Positions 19,532 through 27,578 of a stretch of DNA of 64,000 nt are shown piece by piece. The notes beneath the pieces are model-generated. The model was not told the DNA's origin and ran no database searches. It was given only the letters and a program-made list of their open reading frames with translations. Numbering within the stretch: position 1 is the first letter of the stretch; every line of letters begins with the position of its first letter. The stretch spans positions 10,386 to 74,385 of the forward strand of contig NZ_JBISCC010000110.1 of assembly GCF_044385915.1 (NCBI RefSeq), given 5' to 3'. A program made the position numbers and the translations under genes. This stretch comes from Thalassobellus citreus (lineage in GTDB: Bacteria; Bacteroidota; Bacteroidia; Flavobacteriales; Flavobacteriaceae).

Positions 19532-21313
19532 ATGAATTATAAAAATTTAATTGGGCATTTACCAAAAATAGGCATCAGACCTGTTATTGATGGTAGACTA
19601 GATGGTGTTAGAGAATCTCTTGAAACATCAACTATGAATATGGCAAAAATTGCCGCTGAATTTTTGTCTAAAAATTTAAGGCACGCCGATGGCAGTAAAG
19701 TAGAATGTGTCATTTCAGATACCTGTATTGGGGGCGTTGCAGAAGCAGCAGCATCTGCCGATAAATTTTCAAGAGAAGGCGTTGGTGTTAGTTTAACGGT
19801 TACACCTTGTTGGTGCTACGGTAGCGAAACTATAGATATGGATCCTTCAATACCTAAAGCCATTTGGGGTTTTAATGGAACCGAGCGTCCTGGAGCAGTT
19901 TATTTAGCAGCGGCTTTAGCAGGACATAATCAAAAAGGAATTCCAGCCTTTGGTATTTACGGACGAGATGTTCAAGATAGCGACGATACCAGTATTCCTG
20001 AAGATGTTCAAGAAAAATTACTCCTTTTCGGAAAAGCAGGATTAGCAGTAGCAACCATGAAAGGGAAATCATATTTATCTATGGGTTCTGTTTCAATGGG
20101 AATTGCAGGTTCTATTCTAGATCCTAATTTCTTCGAAAGTTATTTGGGTATGCGTTGTGAAAATATCGATATGTCTGAATTTATTAGACGTATAGAACAA
20201 GAAATTTACGATAAAGAAGAATTTACAAAAGCACTCGCTTGGGCAAAAGCAAACTGTAAAGAGGGTAAAGATTATAATCCGGAAGATAGACAGAAATCAA
20301 GAGCCGAATTAGATAAAGATTGGGAGTTTGTTGTAAAAATGGCATTAATTTGTCGCGATTTAATGATAGGTAATCCTAAATTAAAAGACATAGGTTATGC
20401 CGAAGAAGCCTTAGGTAGAAACGCTATTTCTGGCGGTTTTCAAGGGCAACGTCAATGGACAGATCATTTCCCTAATGGCGACTTTATGGAAGCAATTTTA
20501 ACATCCTCTTTCGATTGGAATGGCATCAGGCAACCTTTTATGTTCGCCACAGAAAACGATAGTTTAAACGGTATCTCCATGTTATTCGGTCATTTAATAA
20601 CAGGCGCAGCACAAATATTTAGCGATGTTCGCACCTATTGGAGTCCAGATGCGGTAAAACGTGTTACGGGGCATACTTTAACAGGCGATGCTTCAAACGG
20701 ATTTATTCATCTTATTAATTCTGGAGCATCAGCATTAGATGGTACAGGAGAGCAAGAAATTGATGGTAAACCTGCTATGAAACCTTGGTGGGATATCACC
20801 AAAAACGAAGTAGAAAAATGCTTAGAAAACACCACTTGGGGACCAGGTATGTTAGAGTATTTTAGAGGCGGTGGTTTTTCTTCTACCTTTAAAACAAAAG
20901 GCGGTATGCCAGTAACCATGTGCCGAATTAATATTGTAAAAGGTATTGGGCCCGTATTGCAAATTGCCGAAGGAAAAACCATAGAACTTCCCGAAGATGT
21001 ACATAATACAATAAACGAGCGTACCAACCCTACATGGCCAACCACTTGGTTTGTGCCAAATTTAACGGGCAAAGGCGCGTTTAAAGATGTTTATAGCGTT
21101 ATGGCAAATTGGGGTGCCAACCACGGTGCGTTCACCTACGGACATATTGGAGCCGATTTAATTACGCTGGCTTCCATGTTAAGAATTCCTGTGAATATGC
21201 ATAATGTGTCCGAAGATAAAATATTCCGACCAAGTGCCTGGGCATCTTTTGGTATGGATCCAGAATCGTCAGATTATAGAGCATGTGCAACTTATAAAGC
21301 CTTGTATAGTTAA
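19532..21313 (+). CDS. fucI: L-fucose isomerase
   Basis: 593 residues, matching the length of FucI (E. coli 591). It converts L-fucose to L-fuculose (and often D-arabinose to D-ribulose) with Mn2+. The metal and catalytic acids are visible as E341 (ATENDSLNG) and D365 (FSDVRTYWSP), the same 24-residue spacing as E337/D361 of E. coli; the histidine ligand is probably H531 or H538 in the ANHGAFTYGHIG stretch. The N terminus IGIRPVIDGRLDGVRESLE is also family-typical. It follows the symporter by 29 bases. Fuculokinase and fuculose-1-phosphate aldolase genes are not in the window. Confidence 0.92.
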   Translation: MNYKNLIGHLPKIGIRPVIDGRLDGVRESLETSTMNMAKIAAEFLSKNLRHADGSKVECVISDTCIGGVAEAAASADKFSREGVGVSLTVTPCWCYGSETIDMDPSIPKAIWGFNGTERPGAVYLAAALAGHNQKGIPAFGIYGRDVQDSDDTSIPEDVQEKLLLFGKAGLAVATMKGKSYLSMGSVSMGIAGSILDPNFFESYLGMRCENIDMSEFIRRIEQEIYDKEEFTKALAWAKANCKEGKDYNPEDRQKSRAELDKDWEFVVKMALICRDLMIGNPKLKDIGYAEEALGRNAISGGFQGQRQWTDHFPNGDFMEAILTSSFDWNGIRQPFMFATENDSLNGISMLFGHLITGAAQIFSDVRTYWSPDAVKRVTGHTLTGDASNGFIHLINSGASALDGTGEQEIDGKPAMKPWWDITKNEVEKCLENTTWGPGMLEYFRGGGFSSTFKTKGGMPVTMCRINIVKGIGPVLQIAEGKTIELPEDVHNTINERTNPTWPTTWFVPNLTGKGAFKDVYSVMANWGANHGAFTYGHIGADLITLASMLRIPVNMHNVSEDKIFRPSAWASFGMDPESSDYRACATYKALYS

Positions 21314-21320
21314 AAATATA

Positions 21321-21446
21321 ATTAGGGCGTTACCTTTATCCTGAATTTAGTTCAGGAACAGGTCGGGCTTTCAGCAGTCGCTTTTTTGTGTTGCATATGT
21401 GCAACAACACAAAAGGAGCTTCAACAAATGCTTCAATCCCTAACGC
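21321..21446. repeat. Imperfect-palindromic intergenic element
   Basis: A compact structured stretch between fucI and its terminator, bounded by AGGGCGTTA on the left and ATCCCTAACGC on the right. Inside are TCCTGAA/TTCAGGA (21339-21357), a perfect 7-bp stem with 5-nt loop, and a long central hairpin made of TTTTGTGTTGCA and TGCAACAACACAAAA around TATG (about 21383-21415). This AGGGCGTT...CCCTAACGC arrangement looks like the dispersed REP/MITE-like elements of flavobacteria; only one copy is in this window, so the family assignment rests on recall, not comparison. Confidence 0.55.
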
Positions 21447-21486
21447 AAAAAAGGGACTTCGATAAAACATCGAAGTCCCTTTTTTT
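21446..21486. terminator. Bidirectional terminator between fucI and the GHMP kinase
   Basis: Perfect 12-bp stem AGGGACTTCGAT/ATCGAAGTCCCT with AAAAC loop, A-run on the left and seven T on the right. The genes on both sides converge here, so it can serve both. Confidence 0.85.
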
Positions 21487-21504
21487 AGTTTATGAAAAAC
21501 ATGC

Positions 21505-22419
21505 TTAAAATTTCAAAACCATATCTTCATAAGGAATAATGGTATTGAAACCTTTATTCTTAAAATAATTTTCAGGATGTTCTTCCGCAGTAACTAAAAC
21601 AAAATCGCCTCCCCAAGCTCCAAGACTTTTTACAGAGCCATTAAAATCTTTAAACAATGTATCTTTTACTGTGTCTTGTTTTGTTATTTTAGAAATTAAG
21701 CTTTCATGTTGCTTAATTAAAGCATCAAAAGTGTTTAAATTTTCACAGCTAATTATGTTTGTAGTAATATCATTTATTTCAGAAATAACAGATTCTAAAT
21801 TACTTTTATTAGCCTTGTAAGTTGAAATACCATCACGACTATTTTGTTTTTTATTTAAGTAAACAAAATATAAGTGTTCTTTAAACGTCGGATTAAAATT
21901 AACTGGATTTATAGCTGTGTTTTCTTTTTGTAATTGATAGGTGATTGGAGTATTGTTTTGTGCGCAAGCAATATCATAACCGCTACCTCCAAAAGTTAGT
22001 TTAAGTAATTCGAAAGCATCCACATTTGCCCATTGCGCAACATTATTTATTAAAGTAGAAGAGGTTCCAAGTCCCCAGTTTTTTGGAAATGTAAGCGATG
22101 TGGTTATTTTAAATCCGTTATTCGTATTTACAAAATCAGGATTTAAATTTTTTGCGGCATTCAAAATTTGAATGACTCTTTCAGAAATGTCATTACTAGG
22201 GTTAAAAAAAACAGAAGTAATCTGCTTCATTAAAAAAGTATCTTCAAACCAAGTATTTCTAAGTTCGTCTAAACTCGTCCAAATAATTTTGGGTTCATCA
22301 ATAGATTCAATAGTTAATGATTGTCCTTGCGTTGTAGGAACAGCAAGCGATAAAGCGCCATCTAGAACCACATATTCTGCAGTAAGTAAAAGTTTTCCGT
22401 TGCTATAGAACTTCTGCAT
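21505..22419 (-). CDS. GYDIA-type GHMP kinase, probable mevalonate-pathway kinase
   Basis: 304 residues. The GHMP glycine-serine ATP loop reads NWGLGTSSTL (GLGTSS at 116-121) and the hallmark GSGYDIA is at 145-151; a late AWGGDFVLV segment corresponds to GHMP motif 3. The N terminus YSNGKLLLTAEYVVLDG is typical of mevalonate or phosphomevalonate kinases. It begins 3 bases after the HMG-CoA reductase stop, so both are one transcript. Role as mevalonate or phosphomevalonate kinase in isoprenoid synthesis is inferred from this pairing; which of the two steps it performs is not visible. Confidence 0.8.
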   Translation of the reverse strand: MQKFYSNGKLLLTAEYVVLDGALSLAVPTTQGQSLTIESIDEPKIIWTSLDELRNTWFEDTFLMKQITSVFFNPSNDISERVIQILNAAKNLNPDFVNTNNGFKITTSLTFPKNWGLGTSSTLINNVAQWANVDAFELLKLTFGGSGYDIACAQNNTPITYQLQKENTAINPVNFNPTFKEHLYFVYLNKKQNSRDGISTYKANKSNLESVISEINDITTNIISCENLNTFDALIKQHESLISKITKQDTVKDTLFKDFNGSVKSLGAWGGDFVLVTAEEHPENYFKNKGFNTIIPYEDMVLKF

Positions 22420-22422
22420 TCG

Positions 22423-23751
22423 TTAATTGTTATTCTTAAGTCTTAAATCTTTAATAGCTTCAACCACCGCACTGTGTGATACTGTATTATTTTTAAAATG
22501 TTCTGTTAGCGTTTCCTTTTCAATAGCAGTCGCTTCAAACTGATTTAAAATATTCATCAAGTGCATTTTCATATGTCCTTCTTGAATTCCAGTTGTTGTA
22601 AGCGATCGTAAAGCGGCAAAATTCTGAGCTAAACCAGCAACTGCAACAATTTGCATTAACTCTTTAGCACTTGGATGATGCAATAATTCTAACGATAATT
22701 TTACTAACGGGTGTAAACCAGTAAGTCCGCCAACAGTACCTAATGCCAAAGGAATTTCCATCCAAAAGGTAAATATGCCGTTTTCAACTTTAGCGTGCGA
22801 TAAGCTACTGTATTTTCCGTTTCTAGATGCATATGCATGTACACCAGCTTCAACAGCTCTAAAGTCGTTACCTGTAGCTAAAACAACAGCATCAATACCA
22901 TTCATAATGCCTTTATTGTGAGTTACTGCTCTGTAGGGTTCAACTTCAGCAATGTTTACAGCTTGCACAAATTTATTAGCAAACTCTTCAGAAGAAATAG
23001 TGTTGTTTTCATTTAAATCTTCAATTTTACAACTTACTTCGGCACGAACTAAACAGTCTGGAACATAGTTAGAAAGAATACTCATAACTATTTGAATGTT
23101 TTTTTCTTCAGCAGAAAAAGCATCAAAAGCTAAAGCTTCACTTTTAAAAGTTTTGGCAAATTGTTCTAAACACGAATTAATAAAATTAGCACCCATTGCA
23201 TCTAATGTTTCAAAAGATGCATGTAGTTGGTAATAGCCTTTTATATCTTGTGTTTTGTCTCGTAATTCAATATCTAAAATGCCACCACCACGCTTTTCCA
23301 TGTTTTTGGTTATGGGTGTAGCATCTTTTATTAGTTTTGGTTTTACGTCATTAAAAAAGCTTTTTAATGTTTCTACATCGCCGTAAAACATAAAATGTAC
23401 CTGACCAATTTTTGTTGTCGAAATAATTTCTGTTTTAAAACCACCTCGATCCATCCAGAATTTAGCAGCTTTACTAGCTGCAGCAACTACCGAGCTTTCT
23501 TCAATAGCCATGGGGATGGTGTATAATGTATCGTTTATTAAAAAATTAGGTGCTACACCAAGTGGTAAATAGTAATTGGTAATGGTGTTTTCAATAAACT
23601 CGTCGTGTAGCTGTTGTAGTTTTTCGTTGGTATTCCAATATTGTTTTAAGATCCCTTTAGCTTCTTCGGCATTAGAAAAATAAGTTTCAACAATCCAATC
23701 AATTTTTTTAGATTTTGATAGTTTAGAAAAACCAGCAATAGATTTACTCAT
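22423..23751 (-). CDS. Hydroxymethylglutaryl-CoA reductase, class II
   Basis: 442 residues, the soluble bacterial class II length with no membrane domain. The catalytic glutamate is in IPMAIEESSVVAAAS (E84/E85), the cofactor region includes DAMGANFIN, the catalytic lysine and aspartate regions are around NKGIMNGIDAVVLATGNDFRA, and GTVGGLTGLHPLVK lies in the C-terminal half, with a histidine near the end (KNNTVSHSAVV). It reduces HMG-CoA to mevalonate. Pairing with a GHMP kinase supports a biosynthetic rather than degradative role. Confidence 0.92.
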   Translation of the reverse strand: MSKSIAGFSKLSKSKKIDWIVETYFSNAEEAKGILKQYWNTNEKLQQLHDEFIENTITNYYLPLGVAPNFLINDTLYTIPMAIEESSVVAAASKAAKFWMDRGGFKTEIISTTKIGQVHFMFYGDVETLKSFFNDVKPKLIKDATPITKNMEKRGGGILDIELRDKTQDIKGYYQLHASFETLDAMGANFINSCLEQFAKTFKSEALAFDAFSAEEKNIQIVMSILSNYVPDCLVRAEVSCKIEDLNENNTISSEEFANKFVQAVNIAEVEPYRAVTHNKGIMNGIDAVVLATGNDFRAVEAGVHAYASRNGKYSSLSHAKVENGIFTFWMEIPLALGTVGGLTGLHPLVKLSLELLHHPSAKELMQIVAVAGLAQNFAALRSLTTTGIQEGHMKMHLMNILNQFEATAIEKETLTEHFKNNTVSHSAVVEAIKDLRLKNNN

Positions 23752-23770
23752 AAAATGTTAATTTACAAAG

Positions 23771-23778
23771 CAAAGATA
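23771..23778 (-). promoter_or_regulatory. Possible -7 box of the HMG-CoA reductase operon (TATCTTTG)
   Basis: On the minus strand TATCTTTG ends 19 bases before the HMG-CoA reductase ATG, an exact TAnnTTTG match. A -33 TTG is not seen at the right distance. Confidence 0.4.
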
Positions 23779-23905
23779 CTATTCTTAGTACGAATACATA
23801 GTAACTTGTTTTTTAAAGAAGGTTATTTAAGTGTTAATTTAGAAGGTTTTTTGCGTAAATTTTAGTAAACTTGGCGTTTATTTTGTAGAATAAATATCAT
23901 TTTTA

Positions 23906-26095
23906 ATGAAATACCTTAAATTCTCCTTTTATATTTGTACTTTTTTTGTTACAATTTTATCTGCACAAACTAAAGAAATATCCCTTGAAGAAATATGGAC
24001 GGGGGCTTATAGAACAGAAGGTATGGATGTTTTACATTCCATGGCTAATGGGCAACAATATTCAGTTTTAAATTTTGATAGAAATGCGCGTTCTACATCT
24101 ATAGATATTTACAATTATAAAACACTTGAAAAAGTTGAAACTTTAGTTAATTCTAAAAATATAAATGAGCTAAATTATTTTTCAGATTACACCTTTAGTA
24201 ACGATGAAACTAAAGTAATTTTAGCAACCAATGAGGAATCTATTTATAGACATTCTGTACTAGGAAACTATTATGTATTTGATATAAAAACTAAATCGAT
24301 AACAGCTGTTTCTGAAGAAAAAATTCAAGAACCAACGTTCTCACCTGATGCGACTAAAGTTGCTTTCGCGAAAGCAAATAATTTATTTATAAAAGATTTA
24401 ATTTCTGGCGAAACAATTCAAATAACTTTTGATGGTAAAAAGAATGAAATAATAAACGGTATTACCGATTGGGTTTACGAAGAAGAGTTTGCTTTTGTGC
24501 GAGCTTTTGAGTGGAATGCTGATAGTAATAACATTGCATTTATTCGTTTTGATGAAACAAGTGTACCAGAATTCTCTATGGATGTATATGGTGAAGGACT
24601 TTATCAAACACAGCAAGTTTTTAAGTATCCAAAAGCTGGAGAGCCAAATTCTACAGTGTCTCTTCATATATATAATTTAGAAACAAAAAACAGTGAAGAA
24701 GTTAAGCTTGATAAAGCTTATAACGAATTTTATATTCCAAGAATTAAATGGACAAATAATCCTAATATTTTAAGCGCACAGTATATTAACAGAAAACAAA
24801 ATGTGTTAGACTTATGGTTTGTAAACGCTAAAACAAATAGTGCTAATTTAGGGTTAACTGAAACCGATAAGGCTTATGTTGATGTAACAGATAATTTAAC
24901 CTTTTTAAAGGATAATAGCTTTATTTGGACGAGTGAAAAAGATGGGTACAATCATATTTATCACTACGATAAAAACGGAAAACTTATAAATCAAGTTACT
25001 AAAGGAAATTGGGAGGTAACTAGTTATTATGGTTATGATGAAAAAACAAACAGGATATTTTACCAATCTGTAGAAAACGGATCGATTAATAGAGATGTAT
25101 ATGCTATTAAGTTAAACGGTCGAAATAAAACAAGACTTACAAAAGGTGAAGGTACTAATGATGCGTCATTTAGTGCAGATTTCTCATATTTTATAAATAC
25201 GTTTTCTAGTGCTACAACACCACCAAAATACAGTTTGAATAGTGCAGACTCAGGGAATTTAATAAAGAGTATTAAAGATAATGATGTGCTGTCTCAAAAT
25301 CTTTCAGATTATAAAACATCGAAAAAAGAATTTAGTACCATTCATGTTAATGGAAACGATTTAAATATGTGGATGATTAAACCCGCTAATTTTGATGCTT
25401 CTAAACAATATCCATTATTTATGACACAGTATTCTGGACCAGGATCTCAGTCTGTTGCTAATACTTGGAATAGTGCAAACGATTATTGGTATCAAATGTT
25501 AGCACAACAAGGTTATATTATTGTTTGTATTGATGGTAGAGGAACAGGTTTAAAAGGTGCTGAGTTTAAAAAAGTAACTCAGAATGAATTAGGGAAATAT
25601 GAAGTAGAAGATCAAATTGCTGCAGCAAAACAATTAGGAGCATTACCATATATTGATGCATCTAGAATTGGTATTTGGGGTTGGAGTTATGGTGGTTTTA
25701 TGAGTAGTAATTGTTTGTTTAAAGGGAATGATGTTTTTAAAATGGCAATTGCAGTGGCACCAGTAAGTAGTTGGCGTTTTTATGATTCTATTTATACCGA
25801 ACGCTATATGGGAGTGCCTCAAGACAATGCTAGTGGTTACGATGAGAATTCACCATTAAGCCATGTAAATAAATTAAAGGGCAATTTCCTTTTAGTACAT
25901 GGTTCTGCCGATGATAATGTGCATTTACAAAACACGATGCGATTAACAGAAGCATTAATTCAAGCAGATAAGCAATTTGATTGGGCTATTTACCCAGATA
26001 AAAATCATGGTATTTATGGTGGAAACACCAGATTACATCTCTATAAAAAAATGACTAACTTCATAAACGAAAAACTTGGAGGTAAAGGAGAGTAA
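23906..26095 (+). CDS. Dipeptidyl peptidase IV, secreted S9 serine peptidase
   Basis: 729 residues with a signal peptide (MKYLKFSFYICTFFVTILSAQ). An N-terminal eight-blade propeller (about 60-460) holds the substrate-anchoring glutamate motif DWVYEEEF, and a C-terminal alpha/beta-hydrolase carries the triad S594 (GWSYGG), D669/D670 (HGSADDNVH) and H701 (DKNHGIYGG). It removes Xaa-Pro or Xaa-Ala dipeptides from peptides in the periplasm or at the surface. Immediately downstream lie two proton-coupled peptide transporters, so released dipeptides can be taken up. Length matches family members. Confidence 0.93.
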   Translation: MKYLKFSFYICTFFVTILSAQTKEISLEEIWTGAYRTEGMDVLHSMANGQQYSVLNFDRNARSTSIDIYNYKTLEKVETLVNSKNINELNYFSDYTFSNDETKVILATNEESIYRHSVLGNYYVFDIKTKSITAVSEEKIQEPTFSPDATKVAFAKANNLFIKDLISGETIQITFDGKKNEIINGITDWVYEEEFAFVRAFEWNADSNNIAFIRFDETSVPEFSMDVYGEGLYQTQQVFKYPKAGEPNSTVSLHIYNLETKNSEEVKLDKAYNEFYIPRIKWTNNPNILSAQYINRKQNVLDLWFVNAKTNSANLGLTETDKAYVDVTDNLTFLKDNSFIWTSEKDGYNHIYHYDKNGKLINQVTKGNWEVTSYYGYDEKTNRIFYQSVENGSINRDVYAIKLNGRNKTRLTKGEGTNDASFSADFSYFINTFSSATTPPKYSLNSADSGNLIKSIKDNDVLSQNLSDYKTSKKEFSTIHVNGNDLNMWMIKPANFDASKQYPLFMTQYSGPGSQSVANTWNSANDYWYQMLAQQGYIIVCIDGRGTGLKGAEFKKVTQNELGKYEVEDQIAAAKQLGALPYIDASRIGIWGWSYGGFMSSNCLFKGNDVFKMAIAVAPVSSWRFYDSIYTERYMGVPQDNASGYDENSPLSHVNKLKGNFLLVHGSADDNVHLQNTMRLTEALIQADKQFDWAIYPDKNHGIYGGNTRLHLYKKMTNFINEKLGGKGE

Positions 26096-26133
26096 AATTA
26101 AAAGAGAAACTAAAATTAACTAACTATAAATTT

Positions 26134-27522
26134 ATGTCAACAATAACAAAACAACCACATCAAAAGGAATTATTTGGACACCCAGTTGGGTTATATGTAT
26201 TGTTTTTTACAGAAATGTGGGAGCGATTTTCGTATTACGGTATGCGAGCTATATTGGTATTGTACTTAGTTGCGAATGCTAATGGCGAAAATGCAGGTTT
26301 AGGTTGGACAAATGGGGATGCATTATCTCTTTATGGAACCTATACAATGCTTGTTTATGTAATGTCAATACCTGGAGGGTGGATTGCTGATAAATTTCTA
26401 GGGCAGAAAAAAGCTGTTTTATACGGAGGTATTCTTTTGGTAGCTGGTCATAGTATTTTAGCTGTAGAGGAAATGTGGGCTTTTTATACCGGGTTAGGAT
26501 TGATTATAGCAGGAGTAGGAATGCTTAAACCTAATATTTCAACAATGGTTGGGGGGCTTTATAAGCAAGGAGATATTAGAAGAGATAAAGGATTTACCAT
26601 ATTTTATATTGGTATTAATGTAGGAGCATTTTTATCAAGTTTAATAGTAGGATATGTAGGAGAAGTGTATGGATGGCATTATGGATTTGGATTAGCAGGC
26701 ATAGGTATGGCTTTAGGGTTAATTCAATATATTGCTGGCCAGAAATCTTTAAAATCGGTTGGAAACTACTTAGGAACATCTGAAGATAAAGAAGAAAAGG
26801 AAGCTATGAAGAAACCGCTAACTAAGATTGAAAAAGATAGAGTAATAGTATTATTTATTTCTTTTTTATTGGTGATAGTCTTTTGGGGAGCCTTTGAGCA
26901 GGCAGGTGGATTAATGAATATTTATGCTTCAGAAAAAACAAATAGAATGTTTATGAACTGGGAAGTTCCTGCATCTTGGTTTCAAGCTTTAAATGCTATG
27001 TTTATTATCTTTTTAGGAACAAGTGTTGCGGCTTATTGGGCAGCAAAAAAATTAAAAGGGAAATTATCTACGTCATTATTTAAAATGATAATTGGCTTAA
27101 TTATAATGGGAACAGGTTTCTTTTTTATGACAGCTGCAGCTGGTCAATATCAAAGTGAAGGATCATCAGCTATGTATTGGTTGGTTTTTGCATATTTATT
27201 TCATACTGTTGGCGAATTATGTATATCTCCAGTAGCATTGTCATATATAACAAAGCTTGCTCCTGTTAAATACGCTTCTTTAATGATGGGTGTTTATTTT
27301 GCAATGACTGGACTTGGAAATAAATTAGCTGGATTGTTAGGAGAATCGGCAGAAGGATTAGGTGAATTTACTGTTTTTACAGGAATAGCTGTTTTTTGTA
27401 TTTCATTTGGATTACTAGTTATGGTATTTCGTAAAAAGCTAGAAAAATTAACCCATGGAGCTGAAGATGATGAGCATGAAATACATGATGAAGCAGAAGG
27501 CTTCGAATTAGCAGATAATTAA
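26134..27522 (+). CDS. Proton-coupled oligopeptide transporter (POT/PTR), first copy
   Basis: 462 residues and about 12-14 hydrophobic helices. The POT signature ExxERFxYYG is present as EMWERFSYYGMRA near residue 30, followed by GGWIADKFLGQKKA and FTIFYIGINVGAFLSS; the C-terminal half contains ELCISPVALSYITKLAPVKYAS. It imports di- and tripeptides with protons across the inner membrane. Lies 38 bases after the peptidase gene and before its own terminator. The C terminus is acidic and histidine-containing (EDDEHEIHDEAEG). Confidence 0.9.
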   Translation: MSTITKQPHQKELFGHPVGLYVLFFTEMWERFSYYGMRAILVLYLVANANGENAGLGWTNGDALSLYGTYTMLVYVMSIPGGWIADKFLGQKKAVLYGGILLVAGHSILAVEEMWAFYTGLGLIIAGVGMLKPNISTMVGGLYKQGDIRRDKGFTIFYIGINVGAFLSSLIVGYVGEVYGWHYGFGLAGIGMALGLIQYIAGQKSLKSVGNYLGTSEDKEEKEAMKKPLTKIEKDRVIVLFISFLLVIVFWGAFEQAGGLMNIYASEKTNRMFMNWEVPASWFQALNAMFIIFLGTSVAAYWAAKKLKGKLSTSLFKMIIGLIIMGTGFFFMTAAAGQYQSEGSSAMYWLVFAYLFHTVGELCISPVALSYITKLAPVKYASLMMGVYFAMTGLGNKLAGLLGESAEGLGEFTVFTGIAVFCISFGLLVMVFRKKLEKLTHGAEDDEHEIHDEAEGFELADN

Positions 27523-27528
27523 ATTAAA

Positions 27529-27556
27529 CAAACCCTCAAGTAGAGGGTTTTCTTCA
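27529..27556 (+). terminator. Terminator between the two POT genes
   Basis: AACCCTC/GAGGGTT stem (7 bp) with AAGTA loop, followed by TTTCTTCATT. The T-run is interrupted, so some read-through into the second POT gene is likely. Confidence 0.6.
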
Positions 27557-27578
27557 TTATAATAATTATATATTTTTT

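Noticed and set aside
20707..21072. Minus-strand frame of 121 residues in fucI
   Set aside because: Antisense shadow of a well-conserved enzyme; no own start signals or family features.
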